From Massilia phyllostachyos (GTDB taxonomy: Bacteria > Pseudomonadota > Gammaproteobacteria > Burkholderiales > Burkholderiaceae_D), in assembly GCF_021044825.1 (NCBI RefSeq), contig NZ_JAJNOC010000005.1, positions 186,001 to 250,000 on the forward strand: 64,000 nt of DNA, in the 5' to 3' direction. Under the pieces are notes generated by a model, which ran no database searches, was not told the origin of the DNA, and worked only from the letters and a program-made list of their open reading frames with translations. Shown in pieces: positions 38,733 through 51,167 of the stretch (the first letter of the stretch is position 1; the number at the start of each line of letters is the position of its first letter). The position numbers were made by a program, and so were the translations under genes.

Positions 38733-38763
38733 AACGCGTGGGCGGAGGACTGCCCACCCTACG
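38733..38763. repeat. Partial family C repeat
   Basis: ACGCGTGGGC and GCCCACCCTACGG enclose a few bases. It matches the ends of the element at 24264 but is much shorter. It lies just after mlaB. Confidence 0.6.
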
Positions 38764-38817
38764 GACTTCCCCTCCGCTGGAATTCTCCCGCCGGCCTCTG
38801 GTATTTGCAATTTCCCC

Positions 38818-38823
38818 TATAAT
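38818..38823 (+). promoter_or_regulatory. Probable -10 box upstream of the YadG-like gene
   Basis: A perfect TATAAT lies 54 bp before the ATG at 38877. The -35 region is poor (no TTGACA at 16-18 bp spacing), so the promoter call is tentative. Confidence 0.4.
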
Positions 38824-38876
38824 GGGTCGTTTCACCGCAAGGTCCCGGTGCGTCCGCGCCATCCTCCCGAACCAGC

Positions 38877-39799
<923 letters not shown>

Positions 39800-39800
<1 letters not shown>

Positions 39801-40567
39801 TGAATCTGTTCTCCGTGGGTTTCCGCACCCTGTTCTACAAAGAGTCGCTGCGCTTCTGGAAGGTGGCGACCCAGACCATCGCCGCGCCGGTGGTCACGGC
39901 CATGCTGTACCTCTTGATCTTCGGCCACGTGCTGGACGGTAAAGTGCAAATGCTGGAAGGTGTCAGCTACACCTCCTTCCTGATCCCCGGCCTGGTGATG
40001 ATGAGCGTGCTGCAGAACGCCTTCGCCAACTCGTCCTCGTCGCTGATCCAGTCCAAGATCACCGGCAACCTGGTGTTCATCCTGCTGCCGCCGCTGTCGC
40101 ATGCCGAGATCCTGTCGGCCTATATCGCCGCCTCGATCCTGCGCGGGCTGGCGGTGGGTTTTGGCGTGTTCGTGATCACCGCCTGGTTCGCGCACCTGAG
40201 TTTTGTCGCGCCGCTGTGGATCATCGTGTTCGCCTTCATGGGCGCGGCCATCCTCGGCACCATGGGCGTCATCGCCGGCATCTGGGCCGAGAAATTCGAC
40301 CAGCTGGCGGCTTTCCAGAACTTCCTGATCATGCCGGCCACCTTCCTGGCCGGGGTGTTCTATTCCATCCAAAAACTGCCGCCATTCTGGCTGGCGGTCT
40401 CGCATTTCAACCCGTTCTTTTATATGATTGACGGGTTCCGCTATGGATTCTTCGGCAAGTCCGACGTCTCGCCCTGGACCAGCCTGGCCATCGTGTCGGT
40501 GTTCCTGGTGGTGCTGGCGGCCATTGCGATCAATATGCTCAAACGTGGCTATAAGTTACGCCACTGA
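39800..40567 (+). CDS. ABC-2 type exporter permease (YadH-like)
   Basis: The product is 255 residues from the ATG at 39800 (MNLFSVGFRTLFYKESLRFW). Six hydrophobic helices are seen, with the ABC-2 signature MGVIAGIWAEKFDQLAAFQNFLIMPATFLAGVFY near the C-terminal half. It couples to the ATPase immediately upstream by a 1-bp overlap. The substrate is unknown. Confidence 0.9.
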
Positions 40568-40600
40568 GTGCGCCACTAAAGAATTCACTGGAGTTACCTC

Positions 40601-40837
40601 GTGTCGACCACCCCCGAACTGATCCACAGCTACATCAGCAATGGCCTCGAATGCACCCATCTGCACGTCGAAGGCGACGGCCAGCACTTCAAGGCCGTGA
40701 TCGTGTCGCCCGCCTTCGCCGGCAAGCGTCCGATCCAGCGCCACCAGCTGGTGTATGCCGCGCTCGGCGACCGCATGCGCGAGGAAATCCACGCGCTGTC
40801 GATGAAAACCCTCACCCCTGAAGAGTACCAAGGATAA
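40601..40837 (+). CDS. BolA family protein (IbaG-like)
   Basis: The product is 78 residues with a GTG start ([20 protein letters not shown]). The class II KH-like BolA fold shows as [38 protein letters not shown]. The position directly before murA is the same as for ibaG in other proteobacteria. Family members bind monothiol glutaredoxins and iron-sulphur clusters; grxD is at 16673. It ends 2 bp before the murA ATG. Confidence 0.92.
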   Translation: MSTTPELIHSYISNGLECTHLHVEGDGQHFKAVIVSPAFAGKRPIQRHQLVYAALGDRMREEIHALSMKTLTPEEYQG

Positions 40838-40839
40838 GC

Positions 40840-42090
<1,251 letters not shown>

Positions 42091-42765
42091 ATGAGCACTA
42101 TGAATCGTACCGGGGAACCGGGCCTGATCCTGGCCCTCTCCAAGGGCCGGATTTTCGAGGACACCCTGCCGCTGTTAGAGGCAGCCGGCATCACTGTCAC
42201 GGAGAATCCGGAAACCTCGCGCAAGCTGATCCTGCCGACCAACGACCCGGGCGTGCGCGTGCTGATCGTGCGTGCCAGCGACGTGCCGACCTATGTCCAG
42301 CACGGCGCGGCCGACTTCGGCGTGGCCGGCAAGGACGTGCTGCTCGAGCATGGCGGCGAAGGCCTGTACCAGCCGATCGACTTGCGCATCGCCTGCTGCC
42401 GCATGTCGGTGGCGGTGAACGCCGGCTTCGACTACGAGACCGCGGTGCGCCAGGGCGCGCGCCTGCGCGTGGCGACCAAGTTCGTGAACACCGCGCGCGA
42501 GCACTTTGCAAGCAAGGGCGTGCACGTCGACCTGATCAAGCTGTACGGCTCGATGGAGCTGGCGCCGCTGGTCGGCCTGTCCGACGCCATCGTCGACGTG
42601 GTCTCGACCGGAGGCACCCTGCGCGCCAACAACCTCGTCGAAGTCGAGAAGATCATGGACATCTCCTCGCGCCTGGTGGTCAACCAGGCCGCGCTCAAGC
42701 TCAAGCGCGAGCGCCTGCAACCGATCCTCGACGCCTTCCAGCAGGCGTCCCAAGCAAAAGGCTAA
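42091..42765 (+). CDS. hisG: ATP phosphoribosyltransferase, short form
   Basis: The product is 224 residues from the ATG at 42091; an ATG nine bases on is possible. It catalyses the first step of histidine synthesis. It lacks the C-terminal regulatory domain of long HisG, so it should need HisZ as a partner, and hisZ is not in this window. Motifs are [37 protein letters not shown] and [17 protein letters not shown]. It is the first gene of the his operon, directly after murA. Confidence 0.96.
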   Translation: MSTMNRTGEPGLILALSKGRIFEDTLPLLEAAGITVTENPETSRKLILPTNDPGVRVLIVRASDVPTYVQHGAADFGVAGKDVLLEHGGEGLYQPIDLRIACCRMSVAVNAGFDYETAVRQGARLRVATKFVNTAREHFASKGVHVDLIKLYGSMELAPLVGLSDAIVDVVSTGGTLRANNLVEVEKIMDISSRLVVNQAALKLKRERLQPILDAFQQASQAKG

Positions 42766-42770
42766 GCATC

Positions 42771-44093
42771 ATGGCAGTACAGATCCGCAAGCTCGACTCC
42801 ACCGCACCGGATTTCAAACCTACTTTGAATGCCCTGCTGGCGTTCGAAGCCGAAACCGACGACGCCATCGAATCGGCGGTCGCGAAAATCCTGGCGGACG
42901 TGAAGCATCGCGGTGACGCTGCCGTGCTCGAATACACGAACAGGTTCGATCGCATTCCGGATGGCGGCGCGTCCTCGATGGCTGCCTTCGACGTCGGGCA
43001 GGAAGAACTCGATGCGGCCCTGGCAGCGATCCCGGAAGCCCAGCGCAATGCGCTGCGTACCGCGGCTGAGCGTATCCGCGTATTCCACGAGCGCCAGAAG
43101 CAGGAGCTGAACGGTTTCACCTTCACCGAGGCTGACGGCACCGTGCTGGGCCAGCGCGTGACGCCACTCGACCGCGTCGGCATCTACGTCCCGGGCGGCA
43201 AGGCGGCGTATCCGTCCTCCGTCCTGATGAATGCGATTCCCGCCCAGGTCGCGGGCGTGCAGGAAATCGTGATGGTCGTCCCGACCCCGGATGGCGTGAA
43301 GAACCAGATGGTGCTGGCCGCCGCGGCGATTGCCGGCGTGACCCGCGTGATCACCATCGGCGGCGCGCAAGCGGTCGGCGCGCTGGCCTACGGCACCGAG
43401 ACCATTCCGGCCGTCGACAAGATCGTCGGCCCCGGCAATGCCTATGTGGCCGCCGCCAAGCGCCGCGTGTTCGGCGTGGTCGGCATCGACATGATCGCTG
43501 GTCCTTCCGAGATCCTGGTGCTGTGCGATGGCACGACCGACCCGGACTGGGTCGCGATGGACCTGTTCTCGCAGGCCGAGCACGACGAGCTGGCGCAAGC
43601 GATCCTGCTGTGCCCGGACGCGGACTACATCGCGCGCGTGGAGGAGAGCATCCACAAGCTGCTGCCGACCATGCCGCGTGCCGCCACCATCACCACCTCG
43701 CTCAGCGACCGCGGCGCGCTGGTGAAAGTGCGCGACATGGACGAGGCCTGCGAGATCGCCAACGCCATCGCCGCCGAGCACCTCGAGATCTCGGCGGAAG
43801 AGCCATTGAAATGGGCGGATCAAATTCGCCACGCGGGCGCCATGTTCCTCGGCCGCTTCTCGTCCGAATCGCTGGGCGACTACTGCTGCGGCCCGAACCA
43901 CGTGCTGCCGACCTCGCGCACCGCGCGCTTCTCGTCACCGCTGGGCGTCTACGATTTCCAGAAACGTTCGTCGGTCATTCAGGTCAGCGAAGCCGGCGCA
44001 CAGACGCTCGGTAAAGTCGCGGCCGAACTGGCCTACGGCGAAGGCCTGCAGGCGCACGCCCGCAGCGCAGAGCTTCGTCTAAAACAATCATGA
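42771..44093 (+). CDS. hisD: Histidinol dehydrogenase
   Basis: The product is 440 residues, normal length. It oxidises L-histidinol to L-histidine in two NAD-dependent steps. Motifs are [69 protein letters not shown] (zinc and catalytic His/Glu region) and [20 protein letters not shown]. The stop overlaps the following methyltransferase ATG by 4 bp. Confidence 0.97.
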   Translation: MAVQIRKLDSTAPDFKPTLNALLAFEAETDDAIESAVAKILADVKHRGDAAVLEYTNRFDRIPDGGASSMAAFDVGQEELDAALAAIPEAQRNALRTAAERIRVFHERQKQELNGFTFTEADGTVLGQRVTPLDRVGIYVPGGKAAYPSSVLMNAIPAQVAGVQEIVMVVPTPDGVKNQMVLAAAAIAGVTRVITIGGAQAVGALAYGTETIPAVDKIVGPGNAYVAAAKRRVFGVVGIDMIAGPSEILVLCDGTTDPDWVAMDLFSQAEHDELAQAILLCPDADYIARVEESIHKLLPTMPRAATITTSLSDRGALVKVRDMDEACEIANAIAAEHLEISAEEPLKWADQIRHAGAMFLGRFSSESLGDYCCGPNHVLPTSRTARFSSPLGVYDFQKRSSVIQVSEAGAQTLGKVAAELAYGEGLQAHARSAELRLKQS

Positions 44094-44914
44094 GCACCTG
44101 GGTCGACCAGGTGTTCTGCGAGGATGCGCTGGCTGGCCTGGCCCGCATCCCGGACGGTTCCATCGACCTGATCCTGACCGACCCGCCCTACAACCTCGGC
44201 AAGGACTACGGCAACGCCTCGGACCAGCAGAGCGTCGAGGCCTATCTGGCCTGGACCGAGCAGTGGATCGACGCCGTGCTGCCCAAGCTGAAACCCAACG
44301 GCAGCCTGTACATCTTCCTGACCTGGCGCTTCGCGCCGGAGATCTTCGTCATGCTGAAGAAACGCATGACGATGATGAACGAGATCATCTGGGACCGCCG
44401 CGTGCCCTCGATGGGCGGCAGCGTGCGCAGCTTCTCCTCGGTGCACGACACCATCGGCTTTTTTGTCAACCGCAAGGATTACTACTTCGACCTCGACGCC
44501 GTGCGCATCCCCTACGACGCCGAGACGAAGAAGGCGCGCTCGCGTTCGATTTTTGTCGGCGCCAAGTGGCTGGAGGTCGGCTACAACCCGAAGGACGTGT
44601 GGAGCGTGTCGCGCCTGCACCGCGAGCATCCGGAACGCGCGGATCACCCCACCCAGAAGCCGCTCGAGATCATCGCACGCATGGTCAAGGCGTCCTGCCC
44701 GGCGGGCGGCGTCGTGCTCGATCCCTTCATGGGCAGCGGCACCACGGCGATCGCCGCGCGCCAGGCCGGGCGCCACTTCACCGGCTTCGAACTGAACCCC
44801 GCCTATTGCGACATCATCCGCGCGCGCCTGGACGCGCCCGAGGTGCCGGTCGCGGGCGCCAAGAAACGTAAAAGCGCGCCGAAGAGCGCGCCTCTGAACG
44901 AGGAACCAGCATGA
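44090..44914 (+). CDS. Orphan site-specific DNA methyltransferase inside the his operon
   Basis: The product is 274 residues. Catalytic motif IV, DPPY, is at 31-34. The AdoMet-binding motif I, DPFMGSGT, is at 211-218, preceded by [10 protein letters not shown] at 186-195. The IV-before-I order makes it a beta-class N6-adenine or N4-cytosine methyltransferase; DPPY favours adenine. Residues 95-180 would hold the target recognition region. The C-terminus is Lys/Ala rich ([12 protein letters not shown]). No restriction endonuclease is adjacent. It shares ATGA overlaps with hisD upstream and hisC downstream, so it is translated with the histidine genes. The recognition sequence cannot be read from the protein. 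Confidence 0.92.
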   Translation: MSTWVDQVFCEDALAGLARIPDGSIDLILTDPPYNLGKDYGNASDQQSVEAYLAWTEQWIDAVLPKLKPNGSLYIFLTWRFAPEIFVMLKKRMTMMNEIIWDRRVPSMGGSVRSFSSVHDTIGFFVNRKDYYFDLDAVRIPYDAETKKARSRSIFVGAKWLEVGYNPKDVWSVSRLHREHPERADHPTQKPLEIIARMVKASCPAGGVVLDPFMGSGTTAIAARQAGRHFTGFELNPAYCDIIRARLDAPEVPVAGAKKRKSAPKSAPLNEEPA

Positions 44915-46014
44915 CATCCGGTACAACGTCGATCGACAAGCTGATCACCAACACCATCCGCGAAGACGTCCGCAATGCCGGCAGCTATGTCGTGCCGGAC
45001 GCCAGCGGCTACATCAAGCTGGACGCGATGGAGAACCCCTACGAGCTGCCGGACGAGCTGCGCGCCGAACTGGGCCAGCGACTGGCCGACGCCGCGTTGA
45101 ACCGCTATCCGGTTGCGTCCTACACGACCCTGAAGCAGAAGATCTGCGCCGGCCTGGGCGTCCCCGCCGGCTACGACGTCCTGCTCGGCAACGGCTCGGA
45201 CGAACTCATCTCGATCATGGCCACGGCAGTCGCGAAGCAAGGCGGCCAGCGCGCCGTCGTCATGGCGCCGACCCCGGCCTTCGTGATGTTCGCGCGCTCG
45301 GCCGGCTTCGCGGGCGCGGACTACGTCGGCGTGCCGATCAAGGCCGACTTCTCGCTCGACCTGCCCGCCATGCTGGCCGCCATTCAAACGCACAAGCCGG
45401 CGCTGGTATTCCTGGCCTACCCGAACAACCCGACCGGCAACCTGTTCGACGCCGAGGACATGGTGGCGATCATCGAGGCGCTGGGCGAGACCGGCATCGT
45501 AGTGGCCGACGAGGCCTACCAGCCCTTTGCCAAAAAGAGCTTCATGGGCCGCCTGCCGGAGTTCCCGAACCTGGTCGTGATGCGCACCCTGTCGAAGCTG
45601 GGCCTGGCCGGCATCCGCCTCGGCTACCTGTCGGGCGACCCCAAGCTGCTGGCGGAATTCGAGAAGGTGCGTCCGCCCTACAACGTCAACGTGCTGACCC
45701 AGGTGGCGGCCGAGTTCGCGCTCGACCACCTCGACGTGCTCGACCAACAGGCCGAGATGCTGAACGCCGAGCGCACGCGCCTGAGCACCGAACTGGCGGC
45801 GCTGCCGGGAGTCGAAGTGTTTCCATCGGCTGCGAATTTCATCTCGCTGCGCGTGCCGGATGCCGACCAAGTCTGCGCCCGGCTTCGCGATGAAAAGGTG
45901 TTGATCAAAAATTTGAGTAAAATGGACAAATTGCTGGCCAACTGCATCCGCGTCACGGTCAGCACACCAGAAGAAAACACCGCATTCCTGACAGCCCTGA
46001 AAGCTTCCCTATAG
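44911..46014 (+). CDS. hisC: Histidinol-phosphate aminotransferase
   Basis: The product is 367 residues. It is a PLP enzyme moving the amino group of glutamate to imidazole acetol phosphate. The PLP Lys is Lys229 in [16 protein letters not shown], and [13 protein letters not shown] and [10 protein letters not shown] are the other cofactor contacts. The start overlaps the methyltransferase stop by 4 bp. Glutamate made by GltBD supplies the amino group. Confidence 0.96.
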   Translation: MTSGTTSIDKLITNTIREDVRNAGSYVVPDASGYIKLDAMENPYELPDELRAELGQRLADAALNRYPVASYTTLKQKICAGLGVPAGYDVLLGNGSDELISIMATAVAKQGGQRAVVMAPTPAFVMFARSAGFAGADYVGVPIKADFSLDLPAMLAAIQTHKPALVFLAYPNNPTGNLFDAEDMVAIIEALGETGIVVADEAYQPFAKKSFMGRLPEFPNLVVMRTLSKLGLAGIRLGYLSGDPKLLAEFEKVRPPYNVNVLTQVAAEFALDHLDVLDQQAEMLNAERTRLSTELAALPGVEVFPSAANFISLRVPDADQVCARLRDEKVLIKNLSKMDKLLANCIRVTVSTPEENTAFLTALKASL

Positions 46015-46055
46015 CAGCGTTTCTTGCCCATAGAAACGTCACACGAGCACCCGCA

Positions 46056-46646
46056 ATGACCCGCACCGCCGAAATCACGCGCAACACCAACGAGACGCAG
46101 ATCCGCGTCGCGATCAACCTGGACGGCACCGGCCGCCAGAAACTGAACACGGGCGTCCCGTTCCTGGACCACATGCTCGACCAGATCGCGCGCCACGGCA
46201 TGATCGACCTCGAAGTCGACGCCGTCGGCGACCTGCACATCGATGCGCACCACACCGTCGAGGACACCGGCATCACCCTCGGCATGGCGATCGCCAAGGC
46301 GGTCGGCGACAAGAAGGGCATGACCCGCTACGGCCACTCCTACGTGCCGCTGGACGAGGCGCTGTCGCGCGTGGTGATCGACTTCTCCGGCCGTCCGGGC
46401 CTGGAAATGCACATCCCCTGGACCCGCGCCATGATCGGCACCTTCGACGTCGACCTGACTGGCGAATTCTTCCGCGGTTTCGTGAACCACGCCGGCGTGA
46501 CCCTGCACATCGATAACCTGCGCGGCGTGAACGCGCACCACCAGTGCGAGACCGTGTTCAAGGCCTTCGGCCGCGCGCTGCGCATGGCGACCGCGCTGGA
46601 CGAGCGCGCCGCCGGCATCATCCCTTCGACCAAAGGCAGCCTGTAA
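46056..46646 (+). CDS. hisB: Imidazoleglycerol-phosphate dehydratase
   Basis: The product is 196 residues, the monofunctional form without the phosphatase domain of enteric HisB. Metal-binding motifs are [27 protein letters not shown] and the second repeat [21 protein letters not shown] separate histidinol phosphatase is therefore needed elsewhere. Confidence 0.97.
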   Translation: MTRTAEITRNTNETQIRVAINLDGTGRQKLNTGVPFLDHMLDQIARHGMIDLEVDAVGDLHIDAHHTVEDTGITLGMAIAKAVGDKKGMTRYGHSYVPLDEALSRVVIDFSGRPGLEMHIPWTRAMIGTFDVDLTGEFFRGFVNHAGVTLHIDNLRGVNAHHQCETVFKAFGRALRMATALDERAAGIIPSTKGSL

Positions 46647-46653
46647 GCAGACC

Positions 46654-47295
46654 ATGAAGAACAAGATTGTAGTGGTCGATGGCCTGGGCAACCTGCGCTC
46701 GGTCGCGCAGGCGCTGCGCGCCGCCGCGCCGGAAGCCGACATCCTGGTGTCCAGCAAAGCCGAAGACATCGATGCGGCCGACCGCATCGTGCTGCCGGGG
46801 CAGGGCGCGATGCGCGACTGCATGCGCAGCCTGCGCGAATCCGGCGCGGAAGACGCGCTGCTGCGCGCCGTGAGGAACCGTCCGGTGATGGGCGTCTGCG
46901 TCGGCGAGCAGATGCTGTTCGACGCCAGCGAAGAAAACGAAGGCACGCCGGGCCTGGGCCTGCTGCCGGGTAAAGTGGTGCGCTTCCAGCTGGACGGCAA
47001 GCTGCAAAGCGACGGCTCGCGTTTCAAGGTGCCGCAGATGGGCTGGAACCGCGTGCGCCAGACCAGATCCCACCCGCTGTGGGACGGCGTCGAGGACGGC
47101 AGCTATTTCTACTTCGTGCACAGCTACTACGCGGCGCCAGAGGAAGCACAGGACACGATCGGCGAGGCCGACTACGGCGGCATGTACACCTGCGCCGTCG
47201 CCCGCGACAACCTGGTCGCCACCCAGTTCCACCCCGAAAAGAGCGCGGCCGCCGGCTTGCGCCTGTACCGAAATTTCATCCACTGGAATCCGTAA
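46654..47295 (+). CDS. hisH: Imidazole glycerol phosphate synthase, glutaminase subunit
   Basis: The product is 213 residues. The class I amidotransferase triad is seen as the nucleophile Cys in [13 protein letters not shown] (GVCVG where GVCLG is more common), and the His and Glu in [13 protein letters not shown]. It supplies ammonia to HisF. It begins 7 bp after hisB. Confidence 0.96.
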   Translation: MKNKIVVVDGLGNLRSVAQALRAAAPEADILVSSKAEDIDAADRIVLPGQGAMRDCMRSLRESGAEDALLRAVRNRPVMGVCVGEQMLFDASEENEGTPGLGLLPGKVVRFQLDGKLQSDGSRFKVPQMGWNRVRQTRSHPLWDGVEDGSYFYFVHSYYAAPEEAQDTIGEADYGGMYTCAVARDNLVATQFHPEKSAAAGLRLYRNFIHWNP

Positions 47296-47347
47296 TACCG
47301 TTTACGCTGTTTACGTTCTTTTCCCCGTCAACCAACCGACAACCATC

Positions 47348-48124
47348 ATGCTGCTGATCCCCGCCATCGACCTCAAAGACGGTCACTGCGTCCGCCTGAA
47401 ACAAGGCGACATGGAACTGGCCACCGTATTCTCCGAAGACCCCGCCGAGATGGCGCTGCACTGGCTGAAGAAGGGCGCGCGCCGTCTGCACCTGGTCGAC
47501 CTGAACGGCGCCTTCGCCGGCAAGCCGAAGAACGAGTCGGCCATCAAGTCGATCCTGCAGGTCGTGCAGGACTACGCCGAAGAGATGGGCATCGACGAGA
47601 TCCCGGTCCAGCTGGGCGGCGGCATCCGCGACCTCGACACCATCGAGCGCTACCTGGACGACGGCATCAGCTACATCATCGTCGGCACCGCCGCCGTGAA
47701 GAACCCGGGCTTCCTGCACGACGCCTGCGGCGCCTTCCCGGGCTCGATCATCGTCGGCCTGGACGCCAAGGACGGCAAGGTCGCCACCGACGGCTGGAGC
47801 AAGATGTCGGGCCACGAAGTCATCGACCTGGCCAAGAAGTTCGAAGGCTACGGCGTCGAATCGATCGTCTACACCGACATCGGCCGCGACGGCATGATGG
47901 CCGGCGTGAACATCGAAGCCACCGTCAAGCTGGCGCAGGCCGTCAAGATCCCGGTCATCGCTTCGGGCGGCGTGCACAACCTGGCCGACGTCGAAGCGCT
48001 GTGCGCGGTGCAGGACGAGGGCATCGAAGGCGTGATTTGCGGGCGTTCGATCTACGAGGGCACGCTGGACCTGGCGTCGGCGCAGGAACGCGCGGATGCA
48101 TTGACGGAAGGGGCGCAGGCGTAA
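47348..48124 (+). CDS. hisA: ProFAR isomerase
   Basis: The product is 258 residues, a TIM barrel. The two catalytic Asp residues lie in [14 protein letters not shown] and [35 protein letters not shown] and [10 protein letters not shown] bind the substrate phosphates. Downstream, a repeat element separates it from hisF. Confidence 0.96.
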   Translation: MLLIPAIDLKDGHCVRLKQGDMELATVFSEDPAEMALHWLKKGARRLHLVDLNGAFAGKPKNESAIKSILQVVQDYAEEMGIDEIPVQLGGGIRDLDTIERYLDDGISYIIVGTAAVKNPGFLHDACGAFPGSIIVGLDAKDGKVATDGWSKMSGHEVIDLAKKFEGYGVESIVYTDIGRDGMMAGVNIEATVKLAQAVKIPVIASGGVHNLADVEALCAVQDEGIEGVICGRSIYEGTLDLASAQERADALTEGAQA

Positions 48125-48163
48125 GAAGGTCGGTAGTGGCCATTACTGCCACCAGCCTCAAGA

Positions 48164-48252
48164 CCGTCGTTCCGGCGAAGGCCCGAACCCAAGTTCTGCG
48201 AGCGTTTCGAATGCTCAAGCAACCTTGGATCCCGGCCTTCGCCGGGATGACG
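48164..48252. repeat. REP-like element, family A copy 5, between hisA and hisF
   Basis: Left palindrome CCGTCGTTCCGGCGAAGG and right palindrome GGATCCCGGCCTTCGCCGGG, with inner ACCCAAG and CTTGGAT. It fills the only large gap inside the his operon. Confidence 0.75.
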
Positions 48253-48275
48253 TGCATACGCTAACGCTAGAAATT

Positions 48276-49037
48276 ATGCTCGCAAAACGCATCATCCCCT
48301 GCCTCGACGTCACCGGCGGCCGTGTGGTCAAGGGCGTCAACTTCACCGAGCTGCGCGATGCCGGCGACCCGGTCGAGATCGCGCGCCGCTACGACGGCCA
48401 GGGCGCCGACGAAATCACCTTCCTCGACATCACCGCCTCGAGCGACGGCCGCGACCTGATCCTGCCGATCATCGAAGCCGTGGCCTCGACCGTGTTCATC
48501 CCGCTCACCGTCGGTGGCGGCGTGCGCAAGGTGGAGGACGTGCGCCGCTTGCTGAACGCCGGCGCCGACAAGGTCAGCATGAACACCTCCGCCGTCACCA
48601 ACCCCCAGCTGGTGTTCGACGCCGCCCAGAAGCACGGATCGCAGTGCATCGTGGTCGCGATCGACGCCAAGCAGGTCGCACCGGGCAAATGGGAAGTCTT
48701 CACCCACGGCGGCCGCAACGCCACCGGCCTGGACGCCGTCGAATGGGCGCGCAAGATGGAGAGCCTCGGGGCCGGTGAGTTGCTGCTCACTTCGATGGAC
48801 CGCGACGGCACCAAATCCGGCTTCGACCTGGGCCTGACGCGCGCGGTCTCGGATGCGGTCGGCATCTCCGTGATCGCCTCGGGCGGCGTCGGCGGCTTGC
48901 AGGATCTGGCCGACGGCATCATCGAGGGCCACGCCGATGCGGTGCTGGCCGCCAGCATCTTCCACTACGGGCAGCACACGGTCGGCGAAGCCAAGCGCTT
49001 CATGGCCGAGCGCGGCATCCCGATGCGCCTGGAGTGA
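48276..49037 (+). CDS. hisF: Imidazole glycerol phosphate synthase, cyclase subunit
   Basis: The product is 253 residues from the ATG at 48276 ([20 protein letters not shown]); an upstream in-frame ATG lies in repeat DNA and is rejected. Catalytic Asp residues lie in CLDVTGG and [12 protein letters not shown]. The phosphate-binding loops are [16 protein letters not shown] and [10 protein letters not shown]. It works with HisH to make IGP and AICAR. Confidence 0.97.
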   Translation: MLAKRIIPCLDVTGGRVVKGVNFTELRDAGDPVEIARRYDGQGADEITFLDITASSDGRDLILPIIEAVASTVFIPLTVGGGVRKVEDVRRLLNAGADKVSMNTSAVTNPQLVFDAAQKHGSQCIVVAIDAKQVAPGKWEVFTHGGRNATGLDAVEWARKMESLGAGELLLTSMDRDGTKSGFDLGLTRAVSDAVGISVIASGGVGGLQDLADGIIEGHADAVLAASIFHYGQHTVGEAKRFMAERGIPMRLE

Positions 49038-49039
49038 GC

Positions 49040-49444
49040 ATGCAGACCAAGTGGCTGAACAAGGTGCGCTGGGACGAGCACGGCCTGGTGCCGGTGATCG
49101 CCCAGGAAGCCGCCACCGGCGACATCCTGATGTTCGCCTGGATGAACCGCGAGGCGCTGTCGAAGACGGCGGAGATCGGCGAAGCCGTCTACTGGAGCCG
49201 TTCGCGCAAGAAGCTGTGGCACAAGGGCGAGGAGTCCGGCCATACCCAGAAAGTGCTGGAGATGCGCCTGGACTGCGACGAGGACGTGGTCCTGCTCAAG
49301 ATCGAGCAGAAGGGCGGCATCGCCTGCCATACCGGGCGCCATTCCTGCTTCTACCAACGGTTCGACGGCGAGGACTGGCAGGCGGTCGACCCCGTGCTGC
49401 AGGATCCCGATACCATTTACGCAAACAAGAAATCCCATGAGTGA
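49040..49444 (+). CDS. hisI: Phosphoribosyl-AMP cyclohydrolase
   Basis: The product is 134 residues from the ATG at 49040, 2 bp after hisF; a GTG overlapping the hisF stop is an alternative. Zinc and substrate motifs are [29 protein letters not shown] and HTGRHSCFY. It is separate from hisE, unlike the fused enteric HisIE, and overlaps hisE by 8 bp. Confidence 0.95.
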   Translation: MQTKWLNKVRWDEHGLVPVIAQEAATGDILMFAWMNREALSKTAEIGEAVYWSRSRKKLWHKGEESGHTQKVLEMRLDCDEDVVLLKIEQKGGIACHTGRHSCFYQRFDGEDWQAVDPVLQDPDTIYANKKSHE

Positions 49445-49778
49445 CATCCTGGCCCGCGTGGCAAGCGTGATCGAATCGCGCAAGCCGGACGCCGGCGGCG
49501 ACCCCGCCACCTCCTATGTCGCCAAGCTGTTCAGCAAGGGCGACGACGCCATCCTGAAGAAGATCGGCGAAGAAGCCACCGAGACCGTCATGGCCGCCAA
49601 GGACGCGCGCGTCTCGGGCGACGCCTCGAAGGTGCTGTACGAGACCGCCGACCTGTGGTTCCACACGATGGTGCTGCTGGCCCAGTTCGGCTTGACGCCG
49701 CAACAGGTGATCGACGAGCTGGGGCGCCGCGAGGGCGTCTCGGGCATCGACGAGAAGGCTTCCCGTCAGGAAAAATAA
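49437..49778 (+). CDS. hisE: Phosphoribosyl-ATP diphosphatase
   Basis: The product is 113 residues, a MazG-like all-helical pyrophosphohydrolase. The metal-binding segments are [17 protein letters not shown] and [14 protein letters not shown]. It removes pyrophosphate from PR-ATP. It is the last his gene and overlaps hisI by 8 bp. Confidence 0.95.
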   Translation: MSDILARVASVIESRKPDAGGDPATSYVAKLFSKGDDAILKKIGEEATETVMAAKDARVSGDASKVLYETADLWFHTMVLLAQFGLTPQQVIDELGRREGVSGIDEKASRQEK

Positions 49779-49785
49779 GCTGCTG

Positions 49786-49801
49786 GTAAGTACCTACTTA
49801 C
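49786..49801. promoter_or_regulatory. Perfect 16-bp inverted repeat after hisE
   Basis: GTAAGTA-CC-TACTTAC starts 7 bp after the hisE stop codon. There is no T run, so it is not an ordinary terminator. Its size fits a dimeric repressor operator (TetR-like) for the HIT-tat genes, but this is inference. Confidence 0.4.
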
Positions 49802-49923
49802 GCTTGCCTTCGCCGCATCCGGTGTCATAATCGTTTTTCCAGCGTCACACCGTTGTCACGCGGCGCCGGTAGGATGCACGGGCTTCTCCGCAGGGAGGAT
49901 GCTGTAACAAATCTGGAGACAAG

Positions 49924-50298
49924 ATGGACAACTGCATTTTCTGCAAGATCGTTGCCAAGCAGATTCCAGCCAATGTCGTCTTCGAGGACGACGATGTGCT
50001 GGCGTTCAAGGACATCAACCCGGCGGCTCCGGTGCACCTCCTGGTGATCCCGAAGCAGCACGTGGCCACGCTCTCGGATTGCACCGAAGCGCACGCCGGC
50101 GTGCTCGGCAAGATGCTGGCGCTGGCGCCGAAGCTTGCGGAAGAGCACGGCGTTGCCGTGAAGGATGACGGCAATGGCGGACGCAGCGGCGGCTTCAAGA
50201 CCCTGATCAACAGCGGGCCGGACGGCGGGCAGGAGGTCTATCACCTGCACCTGCACATGGTTGGCGGCAAGCGCCCGTGGCGCGGGCTGGGCACCTGA
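49924..50298 (+). CDS. HIT-family nucleotide-binding hydrolase
   Basis: The product is 124 residues. The histidine triad is His107, His109, His111 in YHLHLHMVGG, and the N-terminal CIFCKIVAKQIPANVVFEDD is typical of HinT-like proteins. These hydrolyse purine nucleoside phosphoramidates. The gene sits between hisE and tatA, a common betaproteobacterial arrangement. Confidence 0.93.
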   Translation: MDNCIFCKIVAKQIPANVVFEDDDVLAFKDINPAAPVHLLVIPKQHVATLSDCTEAHAGVLGKMLALAPKLAEEHGVAVKDDGNGGRSGGFKTLINSGPDGGQEVYHLHLHMVGGKRPWRGLGT

Positions 50299-50402
50299 GC
50301 TGCACCTGAGCTTTTAATGGGGGCAGGACGCTCCCGCTTGGCGTATACTGAAACAGACACTTTCCGATTTACAGGCGCAGGGCGCCTCGCAAGGAGACAA
50401 AC

Positions 50403-50642
50403 ATGGGTTCGATGAGTATTTGGCACTGGGTCATTGTGCTGGTGGTCGTGATGCTGATTTTCGGCACCAAGAAGATCGGCAATATCGGTGGCGACCTGGG
50501 CAAGGCCGTCAAAGGCTTCAAGGATGGCGTGAAGGGTGAGGAAGAAAAGAATGCCGCCCCTGGCTCGACCACCCAGCCGCCGCAGCAAGTCGCCGACAAG
50601 TCGACCATCGACGTGGAAGCACGCGACAAGACCCGTCAATAA
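50403..50642 (+). CDS. tatA: Sec-independent translocase subunit TatA
   Basis: The product is 79 residues. One N-terminal membrane helix ([16 protein letters not shown]) is followed by the hinge [14 protein letters not shown] and an amphipathic helix, then an acidic/polar tail. TatA forms the protein-conducting assembly for folded Tat substrates. It has the ribosome binding site AAGGAG before the ATG. Confidence 0.95.
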   Translation: MGSMSIWHWVIVLVVVMLIFGTKKIGNIGGDLGKAVKGFKDGVKGEEEKNAAPGSTTQPPQQVADKSTIDVEARDKTRQ

Positions 50643-50651
50643 GATCGCCGC

Positions 50652-51167
50652 ATGATCGATCTCGGACTGTCGAAGCTGGCGATCATCGGCGTTGTCGCGC
50701 TGATCGTGATCGGCCCTGAAAAGCTGCCCAAGGTGGCGCGCATGGCGGGCACCCTGTACGGGCGCGCCCAGCGCTACCTGCATGACGTGAAGTCCGAGGT
50801 CAGCCGCGAGATCGAGCTCGACGAGCTGCGCAACCTGCACAAGGAAGTGCACGAGAGCGCGGCCTCGTTCAAGGCCGACGTCGAGCAATCGATGCACAGC
50901 CACGTCGACGAAGTCGAGGCGCTGTGGGATGGACGCGAACACGTGTCGTCCTCCTCGTCGTCTTCCTCGTCTTCGCACGGTTTCGTGAGCACCACCGACA
51001 TCGAGCGCAAGGCGCGCGATTTCCGCCGCAAGAAGCTGGTGCGCACCTCCGCCATTCCGGCCTGGTACAAGCACCGCAATGGCGGCAAGACCCATGTGCT
51101 GTCCGGCGCCGCCCGCGTGCGCAAGTTCCGCCCGGGTTCCAGCAAATCCAAGATTTCATTTTTCTAG
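50652..51167 (+). CDS. tatB: Sec-independent translocase subunit TatB
   Basis: The product is 171 residues. The N-terminal membrane helix has the TatB signature MIDLGLSKLAIIGVVALIVI then GPEKLPKVAR. A long amphipathic helical region follows. Residues 99-108 are ten consecutive Ser encoded by a TCN-repeat tract at 50946-50975, and the tail is basic. TatB and TatC form the receptor for twin-arginine signals. It stops 1 base before tatC. Confidence 0.93.
   Translation: MIDLGLSKLAIIGVVALIVIGPEKLPKVARMAGTLYGRAQRYLHDVKSEVSREIELDELRNLHKEVHESAASFKADVEQSMHSHVDEVEALWDGREHVSSSSSSSSSSHGFVSTTDIERKARDFRRKKLVRTSAIPAWYKHRNGGKTHVLSGAARVRKFRPGSSKSKISFF

Noticed and set aside
44090..44914. A restriction-modification system around the methyltransferase
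   Set aside because: Both neighbours are histidine genes that overlap it by 4 bp, so there is no room for an endonuclease.
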